This document shows, piece after piece, positions 1 through 8,086 of a stretch of DNA of 64,000 bases. A model generated the notes under the pieces. It saw nothing but the letters and a program-made list of their open reading frames with translations, searched no databases and was not told the DNA's origin. The stretch is from assembly GCF_012927115.1 (NCBI RefSeq), contig NZ_JABBFY010000002.1, positions 682,001 to 746,000 on the forward strand, written 5' to 3'. The stretch's first letter is position 1; every line of letters starts with the position of its first letter. The stretch is from Sphingomonas sp. G-3-2-10 (lineage in GTDB: Bacteria; Pseudomonadota; Alphaproteobacteria; Sphingomonadales; Sphingomonadaceae). A program made the position numbers and the translations under genes.

Positions 1-447
1 TGCGCGGTGCCGATCATCGTCGCGGTTCATGACGCGATGCTCTGGTCCCTGCGCACGCATCTCGATGAGCGCCCACTAATGGGCAATGATCTGGCGGTGA
101 TGAACTATCTAAGCTGCGCTCAGGGCTTCGCGCACCGGGAGATCGTTCGCATCCTCTATCTCGATTCCGGCAATCGGCTGCTGGTGGATGAAGAGGCGGC
201 GCGAGGGACGGTAGACGAAGCCCCGATCTACATCCGCGAGATTCTCCGCCGAGCACTCGAGCTGGGCGCGACCGGGATCATCATCGCCCATAATCATCCA
301 TCGGGAGACGCAACCCCCAGCCGCCCGGACCGTAGCATCACCACGCTGCTCGCGGCTGCGGCCAAGCCGCTTGGCATACGTCTTGTCGACCATGTGCTCG
401 TATCTCGCGATCAGGCCGTCAGCTTTCATGCGCTTGGGTGGATCTAG
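1..447 (+). CDS. RadC-family JAMM/MPN domain protein, 5'-truncated by the window edge
   Basis: The reading frame is open to the first base, so the true start lies upstream; a GTG at 7 is the first in-window start. The visible C-terminal part is a RadC/MPN metalloprotease-like domain. It contains the JAMM signature H-x-H-x7-S-x2-D (His95, His97, Ser105, Asp108 counted from the GTG), in the context IIIAHNHPSGDATPS. RadC-like proteins are common on integrated elements. They were once called DNA repair proteins, but their real role is unclear and they may act as peptidases or in anti-restriction. Its place in the same island as the integrase at 4365-5705 fits cargo of a mobile element. The family call is firm; the function is not. 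Confidence 0.8.
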   Translation, partial: CAVPIIVAVHDAMLWSLRTHLDERPLMGNDLAVMNYLSCAQGFAHREIVRILYLDSGNRLLVDEEAARGTVDEAPIYIREILRRALELGATGIIIAHNHPSGDATPSRPDRSITTLLAAAAKPLGIRLVDHVLVSRDQAVSFHALGWI

Positions 448-499
448 ACAGGTTTCGCTTTGGCGATTTGGAACGAGTTTCCGCCCGTATCGCCCAGGC

Positions 500-1546
500 T
501 CAGTGAGCCGGACTTGTGGAGTGAGAGGCTCGCAGAAGATTGGAGATGTCCGCCTCTGTCGACACCGACTGTTCGATGACGCAGCGCAATCCGAGACCGT
601 CGAATTCGCGATAGGGGCTTGTCGACGAAACCGCGGTTATCCTGCCATCGGCCATCTCGACATAGCCCGCCGCACCCGGACGTATGGGCAGCGCCTGCTC
701 GAAGCCGTATCGGCCCGTGGTTGCGACCACCCGCCCATCTTTGTCGACGATCGAGATGACGGAGCGTGTCGACTTCTGCATGACTGCCATGACCTCCGCT
801 GCCTGACCTTCGAAGTCATATTCGAGGTAACATACGCCGATCACTTCCTCCGCATGACGTACCGGTGCGACGAAAATCAGCACTTTCCGGCCAGCGGACC
901 AAGGGTTTGCCCACACGGCATCGGTGAACCAGTCCTGCCCCAGCGGTGCGGCCATAGCCTTGGTAAACTGGGATGCGCCGGTCATGTTCTCGTTGCGAAC
1001 GGCAGCGTTGGCATGGGCGCATACCGGTATACTTCCGTCCTCGGCGGCCAGAAAAGCATTGAGAAAATAGGGCGAATATTCGAGCAACGCGCTCAATCTC
1101 GCATGGGCCCGTGCCTCGGCCGCGGAATCCTCGGCGCCCAGCAATATCCCGCGGACAACGGAAAAGTCGCTGGCCAGCATGCGCACATCGATCGAGCGGT
1201 CGAACAAGGATCGCGTGATCGACTGCATGATCGATTGCGCAAGCTCGACAAGGCTCGCGCCTTCGACTTCGGCGACCAGTTCATTGGCAATCGATGCCCC
1301 TGCATCGAGACCGCCCAAAATGTCGGCGCGGAAGCGGGCCGCGGTAACCTTCGCCTGCCCCGCCAGTGACTTCACCTCTTGCGCGACGACGCCGAAGCCC
1401 TTGCCGGCATCGCCTGAACGGGCCGCCTCGATCGCCGCATTCAGGGCGAGCAGATTGGTTCGGCTGGCAATTTCATCCGTTTCGCTGACATAGGTACGCA
1501 CTTCGTCGGCAAGAATGGAAAGCAGGGTGCGTATCCGGCGCGGCAT
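500..1546 (-). CDS. Soluble methyl-accepting chemotaxis-like protein with N-terminal signalling tip and C-terminal sensor
   Basis: A 348-residue protein. Residues about 24-63 hold the conserved chemoreceptor tip ([19 protein letters not shown] followed by [18 protein letters not shown]), the part that contacts CheA and CheW. The remaining 280 residues contain a region resembling a Cache/PAS-like sensor, with motifs such as [17 protein letters not shown] and [19 protein letters not shown]. No transmembrane segment or signal peptide is visible, so it should be cytoplasmic. The order is the reverse of the usual sensor-then-signalling arrangement. The upstream frame is closed by a stop shortly before the ATG at 1546, so no longer N-terminus is available in this frame. 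It may sense a cytoplasmic signal, or be a rearranged receptor remnant. No che genes are nearby. Confidence 0.75.
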   Translation of the reverse strand: MPRRIRTLLSILADEVRTYVSETDEIASRTNLLALNAAIEAARSGDAGKGFGVVAQEVKSLAGQAKVTAARFRADILGGLDAGASIANELVAEVEGASLVELAQSIMQSITRSLFDRSIDVRMLASDFSVVRGILLGAEDSAAEARAHARLSALLEYSPYFLNAFLAAEDGSIPVCAHANAAVRNENMTGASQFTKAMAAPLGQDWFTDAVWANPWSAGRKVLIFVAPVRHAEEVIGVCYLEYDFEGQAAEVMAVMQKSTRSVISIVDKDGRVVATTGRYGFEQALPIRPGAAGYVEMADGRITAVSSTSPYREFDGLGLRCVIEQSVSTEADISNLLRASHSTSPAH

Positions 1547-2045
1547 AAGGACTCTTAGGCGGAAAATCCTTTAATTATAAGCTGCTAGTTAAAATGCTGT
1601 TGAGGGCGTTTATGCAAGCTCAACGCTGTGTCTTCGAGACGCAGAAGGGTCATCGCGCGTTCTGCTTGCCCAAGGGGGATGACTTCGCGCAATTGCTGGA
1701 TTTGCCGTTTGCGGGCCAAGAGCCTGCCGCATCGTCGCCGAGGCCGCTGCGACTTCGTGCAGACCGCCGCCGTCGAGTCCGCCGCCGCCCATCCGGGAAT
1801 CGATCGCGTCCACTCCAAAGGGAGCAGCAGCGCATTGCTGGCAACTGGCACGTTCGGTGACGGCGGGTCAGCAATAATCGGCATAAGGGAGTCACGACTT
1901 ATGTGCTCCCTTTATGTTCCGAAAGATTGGGATTTCGCGTCAAGCGCTTCGCAATGCCGCCAGCCTACCACAGACGAACAGACGTGCGCGAGCAGCCGGG
2001 CGAAGTCCCGCCGCTTTGAAGTGATAGGCCAACGAGGACCAGTGG
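1547..2045. other. Gene-poor stretch of about 500 bp in the island
   Basis: No intact gene is convincing here. On the minus strand, two neighbouring frames between about 1585 and 1884 each give a protein-like piece (one ending LREVIPLGQAERAMTLLRL, the other reading HEVAAASATMRQALGPQT). They would join only across a frameshift, which suggests a decayed small gene that I do not recognise. The rest looks non-coding. It also holds the AT-rich promoter region of the chemoreceptor at 1547-1600. Confidence 0.35.
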
Positions 2046-2471
2046 TTAGCTAGTCGCAAGGAGCGCAAGCGTTCTGTCATCGCGCTTGCCGAACCAGCGG
2101 TCGAGCGCCGCACCGGTCAGCGACCCGGCACCTGCCGCTTCGAACAAGGTCAACGAAGACCGCAGCTTCATCGCATCGATCTCTCCGAACACAGGGACGG
2201 GGTCGCTGGTCGGCAAGTCCTGCAGCGCCGCCACGCATTCCAAATAGCGTGGGCCGAGGACGGGATGCGCCAGATAGGACCGCGCCTCGGCGATCGACTG
2301 GATGCCATAGAAGCCGGCCGTCTCGCTGCGACCGAGCCCGACCAGCTGCGGAAAGATGAACCACATCCAGTGGGACCGCTTCGCCCCGCGCCGGATCTCG
2401 CCCAGCGCTGAAGCATAGCTAGACGCCTGCGCTTCGACGAACCGATCGAGCGCTCCACCCGCGGTGCTCAC
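2046..2471 (-). CDS. DUF1810 family protein
   Basis: A 141-residue protein with the DUF1810 signature: LDRFVEAQ near the N-terminus, then SHWMWFIFPQL and the GPRYLECVAAL region. DUF1810 proteins are small cytoplasmic proteins of unknown biochemical role. The GTG at 2471 was chosen because it forms a GTGA overlap with the stop of yedK, implying translational coupling. A longer open frame extends upstream, but only through the yedK coding region. Co-transcription with yedK from a promoter carrying a LexA box suggests a role in the DNA-damage response or SOS-associated metabolism. That role is inferred from position only. Confidence 0.8.
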   Translation of the reverse strand: MSTAGGALDRFVEAQASSYASALGEIRRGAKRSHWMWFIFPQLVGLGRSETAGFYGIQSIAEARSYLAHPVLGPRYLECVAALQDLPTSDPVPVFGEIDAMKLRSSLTLFEAAGAGSLTGAALDRWFGKRDDRTLALLATS

Positions 2472-3088
2472 AACATCGTTCCTGTTTGCGCGCCCGCTGG
2501 CGGATAGACGCGAACGGGATTGAGGCTTCCCTTTGGAAGCCAGCCAAGCACATCTTTGGCGGGCACGGTCGGATCGAGCCACGCAGCCCAGCGCTCTCGC
2601 GGCAAGGGGATAATCTGCCGGTGGTGATAGGACGCGACGTCCTCCCCGGCATCCATGGTTAGCATGGTGAAGGCCTCCCCGAGCGGGCTCTCGTTCCAAA
2701 TTCCAGCAATGCAGAACCAGCGATGACCGGCCATGGTGAAGAGCCATTTGTCAAAGCGCTTCTGCCCCGAGTCTTCCGGATCAGTGAACTCATAGAATCC
2801 GTCGGCGAGGATAAGGCAGCGGTTGGAAGCGAAGGTCCGACCCTCCGACCTGAAATTATAGACCGGCTTGCCTTTCAGGCCCTGGGCAGGCCAGCTCCAG
2901 CGCCGGTTGACCAGCTCCCCGCCGCCACCCGCTCTGCTGCGGACGATCGGTGCGCTATCGGTGATCTTGATGTCCTCGCGCGCTGCGACGTTGGGCATGC
3001 CCTCGCGCAAGTCGACCTTGATCTTGAGGTCGTCGAAATCTTCCATGATCGAAGCCATGTCGACCTCGAGCCGATAGTCATTGCACAT
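2468..3088 (-). CDS. yedK: SOS response-associated peptidase / abasic-site DNA-protein crosslinking protein (SRAP)
   Basis: A 206-residue SRAP-domain protein. The family uses Cys2, exposed after removal of Met1, to form a thiazolidine crosslink with abasic sites in single-stranded DNA, shielding them during replication. Here the protein begins MCNDYR, giving that Cys. The catalytic Glu is seen in ADGFYEF (about residue 100) and the His in YHHRQIIPL (about residue 155). The start at 3088 is preferred over an in-frame Met 9 codons upstream because only this start exposes Cys2, and because a GGAGG ribosome site lies 7 bases before it. It is divergent from a second SRAP-type gene across a LexA box at 3118-3132, and is coupled to the DUF1810 gene downstream. 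Confidence 0.9.
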   Translation of the reverse strand: MCNDYRLEVDMASIMEDFDDLKIKVDLREGMPNVAAREDIKITDSAPIVRSRAGGGGELVNRRWSWPAQGLKGKPVYNFRSEGRTFASNRCLILADGFYEFTDPEDSGQKRFDKWLFTMAGHRWFCIAGIWNESPLGEAFTMLTMDAGEDVASYHHRQIIPLPRERWAAWLDPTVPAKDVLGWLPKGSLNPVRVYPPAGAQTGTML

Positions 3089-3117
3089 CGAGTGCCTCCG
3101 ATTTGCGCCACACATCT

Positions 3118-3132
3118 GTTCTCATTACGTTC
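3118..3132. promoter_or_regulatory. LexA (SOS) box, GTTC-N7-GTTC
   Basis: GTTC at 3118-3121 and GTTC at 3129-3132 are separated by exactly 7 bases, matching the direct-repeat LexA operator described for alphaproteobacteria. It lies in the 49-bp gap between the two divergent SRAP genes, 30 bp upstream of yedK and 6 bp upstream of the other gene. It can therefore repress both. Confidence 0.8.
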
Positions 3133-3137
3133 TCACC

Positions 3138-3665
3138 ATGAAGATGAGCCCCTTCGAGTCGGAAGCCCCTTTAGGTAGCCGCCGCCCTATCATCAGGCGG
3201 AATCCCGAGAACGTTCAAGAGATCGAAATGGTCGAAGCTGGCTGGGGCCTCCAGCCTTGGGGGGTACCGGCCGGAAAACCGTTTAAGTTCCGCCGGTCGG
3301 AGGGCAAAACATTTCCAACCCGCCGCTGCCTGATCCCGGCGAGCGAATTTCAGATCAGGAACGGCGACCGGCGGTTCCGGGTGACACTCGAGGACGGCAA
3401 CTTCTTCTACTTGGCAGGCGTCTGGCGGCCGGGCAATCCGGACGGGCCGCTCAGCTATGCGGTGGTGACCATCGAAGCCAACCCGGACATCTTCTTTTAC
3501 CAAGAACGCCAAGGCGCAGTCCTGCTCCGCCACAACAACATGGCATGGCTGGATTCGACCTCGCCTCAGGAGGAACTGCTCACGGCCTTGCCGGCGCGCA
3601 GCTTCGCGATCGAGGAGATAGCACCCCGCCAGCCGCAAATGCAGCAGACCGAATTGATATTCTGA
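3138..3665 (+). CDS. Degenerate SRAP-fold protein lacking the catalytic Cys2
   Basis: A 175-residue protein clearly related to SRAP/YedK: it shares the blocks KFRRSEGKTFPTRRCLIPASEF, LAGVW and PLSYAVVTIEAN. It differs in three key places. It begins MKMSPFESEAP with no Cys2. The GFYE block that carries the catalytic Glu is replaced by ASEFQI. The HxR-type block is replaced by ERQGAVLL. It should not form the thiazolidine crosslink. Starts further upstream in this frame would run through the LexA box, so ATG 3138 is chosen; no strong ribosome site is seen. It is followed after 11 bp by another gene, so both may be SOS-induced. It may be a DNA-binding decoy or a regulator of YedK (inference). 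Confidence 0.7.
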   Translation: MKMSPFESEAPLGSRRPIIRRNPENVQEIEMVEAGWGLQPWGVPAGKPFKFRRSEGKTFPTRRCLIPASEFQIRNGDRRFRVTLEDGNFFYLAGVWRPGNPDGPLSYAVVTIEANPDIFFYQERQGAVLLRHNNMAWLDSTSPQEELLTALPARSFAIEEIAPRQPQMQQTELIF

Positions 3666-3676
3666 GGATCAATGAC

Positions 3677-4081
3677 ATGCTTCCGATGCAGCCCGTCGCG
3701 CACCAGCACGACAGTGAGATGAGCGCGACCGACAAGCTCAATACCGTGCCGGTCAGCGGCCCCAAGCTGGAAACCGCACTCAAGGTGCTTGCCGCCCTGC
3801 CAGCGCATTTACGGATGCGACCCGCTGCGCAGGCGCTCGCGCTGCAGGCCTATGCCAGCGAAGCGGGCTTCGAGGAGGAGTTCGCATCAGCCGCGCTCCA
3901 TGCGCGGGTGACCGCATTGGCCAAATGGACTGCGGTTCATGATCCGGACCGGCAATCGGATGCTAAGTCGGTCCTTGAGGCCGCCGCGCGCTTTTCGCTG
4001 GGCGACACAGAGCCGGGGATCGGATTCGAAGCAGGCGGGTTTCGGGAGCTTGTCCTCTTCATCGACGACCTGCCCTGGTAG
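3677..4081 (+). CDS. Unknown small protein in the SOS-linked operon
   Basis: I do not recognise this 134-residue protein. It is acidic and Ala-rich, with helical stretches (PKLETALKVLAALPAHLRM, then EAGFEEEFASAALHARVTALAKW) and a C-terminus ending FRELVLFIDDLPW. No signal peptide or membrane segment is seen. ATG 3677 is chosen because a GAGG ribosome site precedes it by about 9 bases and because longer starts would run back into the SRAP-like gene. The 11-bp gap from that gene suggests one transcript. Confidence 0.6.
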   Translation: MLPMQPVAHQHDSEMSATDKLNTVPVSGPKLETALKVLAALPAHLRMRPAAQALALQAYASEAGFEEEFASAALHARVTALAKWTAVHDPDRQSDAKSVLEAAARFSLGDTEPGIGFEAGGFRELVLFIDDLPW

Positions 4082-4364
4082 GCTCATCCTCTTCCCGGAA
4101 ATCGCCTGGTAGTCACTTAGCCGCGAGACTTCGAAAGGTGATCGAGCATAGCGGCACTTCGAGCGGCGGCGGAATCTAGATGCTGTCGCGCGCCGGGACC
4201 ATGCGCGACCCACGCAGGTGGATCTAAATTCGGGATCATCGATTTTTCTCCAGTATTTGAGGCACTCGACATCAAGGAGAAGTCATTGCCCGCGCTCCGC
4301 TTGAAGGTTGGCCCTTATCATCAAGCAAAGTTTGATTAACGTTCGGAAAATTGGATCTGCCAAG
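4082..4364. other. Intergenic region between the unknown gene and the integrase
   Basis: About 280 bp between convergent genes. I see no convincing gene. A strong ribosome-site-like AAGGAG near 4276 precedes only a 17-codon frame from a TTG, which could be a truncated gene remnant. The sequence is less GC-rich than its surroundings. Confidence 0.4.
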
Positions 4365-5705
4365 CTAGGCGCCGAGCGAATTCTCCTCCTTGCCACCGGC
4401 CTGTGCCAAGAACCGCGACAGCGACTCCTTCCGCGCCTCCCGATCGAGCGCGTAGGAGTTGTTTTTGAACTGCACGCCGTTGAGAAGGCCTTCGATATAG
4501 CCCGAGATATTGTCGGCAGCCATGATCAATGCGGTATCCAGAGTGTGGATATAACGGCCCGTAATTGATCCCCTGGCGTGGCCGATCAGCGCGGCGATTG
4601 TGACCTCGGTGAATCCCAGATCGTTGGCGATGCTTGAAAAACTATGGCGCAGAATGTGCGCGGTCACGTCGCTGAGCGGCGACCCATTGAATATCCTCTT
4701 CCACCGATTGTCGAAATAGCCAAATGGCTGATCCGGAGTGCGGCCGGGGAAAACAAACTCCCCTTCCCTCAACCGCATTCGAGTTTCAAGCCGTTCGACG
4801 ACGCTCAGCCCGACCGCTCGCACCGAGGCGCCTTCCTTGCTGTCGGCAAGCCGCAGGCAGCTGCCGTCGTAATCAACCTCGCTCCACCGCAGCTTGAGGA
4901 TCTCGCTGCGGCGGCAGCCGGTAAGCGCCAGTTGGCGGATGATCTCGACGATGACCGCATTGTTCTCGTCCTTCGCAGCCTCAACGAGCATCGCCCCCAG
5001 AGTGCGGTACTCAGCCTCGGACAGCCGGCGGGTCCGCGCCTTACCCTTGGGGCGCTGGATGCCGTGCACAGGATTGCGCTCGATGATGCCCGCATTGACC
5101 GCGTAGGTGAGAATGCCACCCAGAAAGCCGATCGTGCGCCGGGCGGCGCCAGGACCGCCGCGCACGATCGCCTTGCCGCGGAGCTTCTTGGTCTTGATAA
5201 CCGCGCGGGTCTTACCGACCGTGATGTTGTTCATCACCGTGATCAACTCGCCGCGGGTGAGGTCCTGAACCCGCCGGGTACCGAGCAGCGGGATGATGTG
5301 TCGAAGGATGCGCCCCTTGTCGATCGAAATGGTGGACGGCTTCTTCGGACGCCCGCTCTTCCCCAGGATCAGACCGGCGTCCATATCCTTGATGTAAAGC
5401 TCGCACAGCTCCTTCACCGTGATCGCCTTGTGATTGACCTTCCGGTCCTCGGCCGGGTTCTCGCCCTTCGCCACTAGGCCGAGCTGGACCTTCGCCTCAC
5501 GGCGCGCAGCCTCGGGCGCCCAGACTCCGTGCAATCCGATCGTATATCGGCGGGTCCGGCCCCTTGCGCGGTATTGGATGATGTAGCTGCGCTTGCCCGA
5601 CACAAACACGCGCAGGCCGAAGCCGGGGAGCTCATCGTCCCAGATGATATACTCTCGGTCCTCGACCCGTGCGGCCTCCACCGAACGCAATGTGAGCTTA
5701 GTCAC
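4365..5705 (-). CDS. int: P4-type tyrosine recombinase (integrase)
   Basis: A 446-residue site-specific recombinase. The N-terminal DUF4102-like arm-binding part (GFGLRVFVSGKRSYIIQYR, then YTIGLHGVWAPEAARREA) is typical of island integrases. The catalytic domain shows the Arg in LTGCRRSEILKLRW (about 265), HILRHSFSS (His350, Arg353), LIGHARGSITGRYIH (His376) and the Tyr nucleophile (Tyr385). The GTG start at 5705 has a GGAGG 8 bases upstream. The gene starts about 190 bp from a truncated tRNA-Arg at 5893-5931, the usual place for such an enzyme next to its attachment site. All catalytic residues are present, so it may be active. Confidence 0.92.
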   Translation of the reverse strand: MTKLTLRSVEAARVEDREYIIWDDELPGFGLRVFVSGKRSYIIQYRARGRTRRYTIGLHGVWAPEAARREAKVQLGLVAKGENPAEDRKVNHKAITVKELCELYIKDMDAGLILGKSGRPKKPSTISIDKGRILRHIIPLLGTRRVQDLTRGELITVMNNITVGKTRAVIKTKKLRGKAIVRGGPGAARRTIGFLGGILTYAVNAGIIERNPVHGIQRPKGKARTRRLSEAEYRTLGAMLVEAAKDENNAVIVEIIRQLALTGCRRSEILKLRWSEVDYDGSCLRLADSKEGASVRAVGLSVVERLETRMRLREGEFVFPGRTPDQPFGYFDNRWKRIFNGSPLSDVTAHILRHSFSSIANDLGFTEVTIAALIGHARGSITGRYIHTLDTALIMAADNISGYIEGLLNGVQFKNNSYALDREARKESLSRFLAQAGGKEENSLGA

Positions 5706-5840
5706 AAGCTAGCCTCCGCAACGTCTGGCCTTGCGCTCCCGCGGAAGCACCACGGAAGCAGCAGGAGGCCAATCGACGGTTACGGTGGGTAAGTCTGGCG
5801 AAAGGCGAGAGCTAGAGTTCTCGTTGTTAATCAGCAGCTT

Positions 5841-5868
5841 AGCGTAGAGAAAGAAACCGTAGCGTAGA
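5841..5868. repeat. Two AGCGTAGA repeats exactly 20 bp apart (possible integrase arm sites)
   Basis: AGCGTAGA occurs at 5841-5848 and 5861-5868, extended by one shared T upstream in each copy context. The 20-bp period is two helical turns. The pair lies between the integrase start and the tRNA attachment point, where tyrosine integrases or excisionases usually bind arm-type repeats. Confidence 0.45.
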
Positions 5869-5892
5869 TTGGCGCAGACCCCTCAGTACCTG

Positions 5893-5931
<39 letters not shown>

Positions 5932-6046
5932 AGCAGGGGTCCCCTAGCTTGCCCGGGCTTGCGCGGTCAACGCAAACTAGACGGACCCTGTCGCGATACT
6001 CGACGATCCTGCCAATCCCCGGCGTGGCGCCCGTGACTTGCGTCGG

Positions 6047-7945
6047 TCAGATCGAACTTACCGTCCGCAGGAAATGCTCGCGATCGAGCACCGGGAAGTC
6101 GGGCCGATAGGTTCCATCCAGCTGGGCCAGCAGATAGCGGCTGGCGCTGCGTATGCCGATATCATTGTCCTGGGTGCCCCGCACGACGCTTGGACGCGCA
6201 GGCGTGGCGGCAGATCCGACGAACGTCAGCGCGTTGACCGCCTGCAAGCGCACCGGCGTGTTGGACGTTCCGTCCAGAACCGAAGCAAGGAATGCGACGG
6301 CCCCATCGGCTTTGCCGAGGCCGGCCAGCGCCTCGGCGGCGACGATCCGGGTGCTGAGCGAGGAATCACGGGCCATCGTCGTTTCAAGCGAACCGGACGC
6401 GCTTTGGGCATGCTTGCCCAGCATCAACAGGACCTGCGCAGCCCAGAAACGCAGGACTTCGCTCCTGTGCGACAGGCGCCGGACGAATGCGGGAAGATGC
6501 GACGGATCGCGCTTCGCGGCCATCGCCGCGAGAGTCATCGCCGCGCGCAGCGGATAGTCGCGATCGGTCCGGGTGCGGCCATAGCCTTCGAGGCCGGAGC
6601 CCTCGGGGATGAACCCATTGTCGCGGGTCGCGAGCATGTGCCGGTCGAGCGCGCGCGCATAATAGGCCAGTTTCGCGCGATGGTCCGGATCGGAAGCCAG
6701 GTTGACGGTCTGGTCGGGATCGCTGCGCAGGTCGTAGAGTTCCTCGTACGGCTTGGGCTGGAAGAAGGCGGATTGCACCGCGTTCAGCTTGCCTTCCCGC
6801 CACAGCCGCTCCCAGTCCTGAAAGCTCTTCATCTGCCAGCTATAGGCCAGATTGATGCCGTTGATCCGGTGCGGCATGTAATTGCGGATATAGTGGAACT
6901 GCCCGTCCATCGCGGTGCGCAGCATGTCGTAGCGCTCGTCCATCCGGTCACGTCCGCCGAATACGATGCGGTTGGGCGTCCCGGCGTCGCGGCCGAGAAA
7001 CGCCTTGCCCTGCATCGTCGCGGGTGCGGTTGCCCCGGCGAGCGAGAGCAGCGTCGGCGCCAGGTCGACGAAGCTGACCGGCGCCTTCACGCGCGAGCCT
7101 GCCGCAACCGGCGCGAGATGCGCCCAGCGCGGCGGCAGATAGACGATCAGCGGCGCGTGAAAGCCTTCGTTATAAGCATAATGCTTGGTGCGCGGCAGGA
7201 TGCCGCCATGATCGGAATAGTAGAAGACGATGGTGTCGTCGGCGAGGCCATCGGCTTCCAGTTCGGCCAGCCGCGCGCCGATCTCGCCGTCCATCTTCTC
7301 GATCAGATTGTGATAGCTGGCGAAGTCCTGACGGATCGCGGGCGTATCGGGCAGATAGGCGGGCAAGCGGACATCGGCGGGCGAGGCGGCGCCCGTCGTC
7401 GGCTTGAACAGGAATCGTTCGTGGGTGGTCATCGAATTGAACACCGCCATGAACGGCTTGCCCGCCGGGCGGCTGCGCCAGTGCGCCTTGTCGCTCGAAT
7501 CGTCCCAGATCGCCTTGGGATCGATCGTGCAATTATAGTCGGTCTTGGCGTTGTTGGTGCAGTGATAGCCGGCGCGGCGGAGCAGATCGGGATAGGTCGA
7601 CAGCGCGGGCGGAAAGGGCGCCGCCGCGCGCATATGCTGGGCGGGAGCGTTGCTCGCGGCATGGACCCCGGTGAGGATCGCGAAGCGCGAGGGTGCGCAG
7701 ACCGGGGCGGTGGAGAAGGCGTTCTCATAGACGATGCCCTTCTTCGCCAGCGCGTCGAGATTGGGCGTGCGGGCGACCTTGTCGCCATAGGCGCCGAGCC
7801 AGGGCGCATTGTCCTCGCTGACCAGCCACAGGATGTTGGGGCGGTCGCGCGTGCCGCGCGCGAAGGCGCGGTCCACGCCCGTCGCCGCGGCGAGACCGGC
7901 AGCCGATTGGAGCAGGCCGCGCCGTGAGACTCCGCTGAACGCCAT
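6047..7945 (-). CDS. Tat-exported sulfatase with HEAT-like C-terminal region
   Basis: A 632-residue sulfatase. It starts with a Tat signal (SRRGLLQSAAGLAAATG...AFA), then the PNILWLVSEDNAPW metal-binding opening and the active-site motif C-A-P-S-R with Cys83, the residue converted to formylglycine. Further metal and substrate motifs include FYYSDHGG. After residue about 470 come short helical repeats (LRFWAAQVLLMLG, TRIVAAEALAGLG, VRLQAVNALTFVG) that look like HEAT repeats, unusual for a sulfatase and perhaps a docking surface. ATG 7945 is chosen because an AGGGAG ribosome site precedes it and the Tat motif then sits at the N-terminus. It is divergent from the GH3 gene across an operator at 8027-8038. 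The substrate is unknown. Confidence 0.88.
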   Translation of the reverse strand: MAFSGVSRRGLLQSAAGLAAATGVDRAFARGTRDRPNILWLVSEDNAPWLGAYGDKVARTPNLDALAKKGIVYENAFSTAPVCAPSRFAILTGVHAASNAPAQHMRAAAPFPPALSTYPDLLRRAGYHCTNNAKTDYNCTIDPKAIWDDSSDKAHWRSRPAGKPFMAVFNSMTTHERFLFKPTTGAASPADVRLPAYLPDTPAIRQDFASYHNLIEKMDGEIGARLAELEADGLADDTIVFYYSDHGGILPRTKHYAYNEGFHAPLIVYLPPRWAHLAPVAAGSRVKAPVSFVDLAPTLLSLAGATAPATMQGKAFLGRDAGTPNRIVFGGRDRMDERYDMLRTAMDGQFHYIRNYMPHRINGINLAYSWQMKSFQDWERLWREGKLNAVQSAFFQPKPYEELYDLRSDPDQTVNLASDPDHRAKLAYYARALDRHMLATRDNGFIPEGSGLEGYGRTRTDRDYPLRAAMTLAAMAAKRDPSHLPAFVRRLSHRSEVLRFWAAQVLLMLGKHAQSASGSLETTMARDSSLSTRIVAAEALAGLGKADGAVAFLASVLDGTSNTPVRLQAVNALTFVGSAATPARPSVVRGTQDNDIGIRSASRYLLAQLDGTYRPDFPVLDREHFLRTVSSI

Positions 7946-8026
7946 CGATCCGCTCCCTTTGGTTACACGGCATATCAAATTTCCGGCCTCGGGTTTGCCC
8001 CACTAGCGCCGATCGCCGGGATGTGC

Positions 8027-8038
8027 TTTAGCGCTAAA
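8027..8038. promoter_or_regulatory. LacI-type operator, TTTAGC/GCTAAA
   Basis: A perfect 12-bp palindrome with a central CG step, as is typical of LacI-family operators. It lies between the divergent sulfatase and GH3 genes. Three related sites occur at 11931, 15853 and 17095. Confidence 0.7.
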
Positions 8039-8086
8039 AGTGATGCCGGGCAACATGGCGTCGCACGCAGTGACAGGGAGAGTATC

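Noticed and set aside
3887..4213. A 108-codon minus-strand frame across the end of the unknown gene
   Set aside because: It is mostly antisense of 3677-4081, Arg/Ser-rich with no ribosome site.
6038..7927. A 629-codon plus-strand frame opposite the first sulfatase
   Set aside because: A shadow; the sulfatase has a Tat signal, a C-A-P-S-R active site and a ribosome site.
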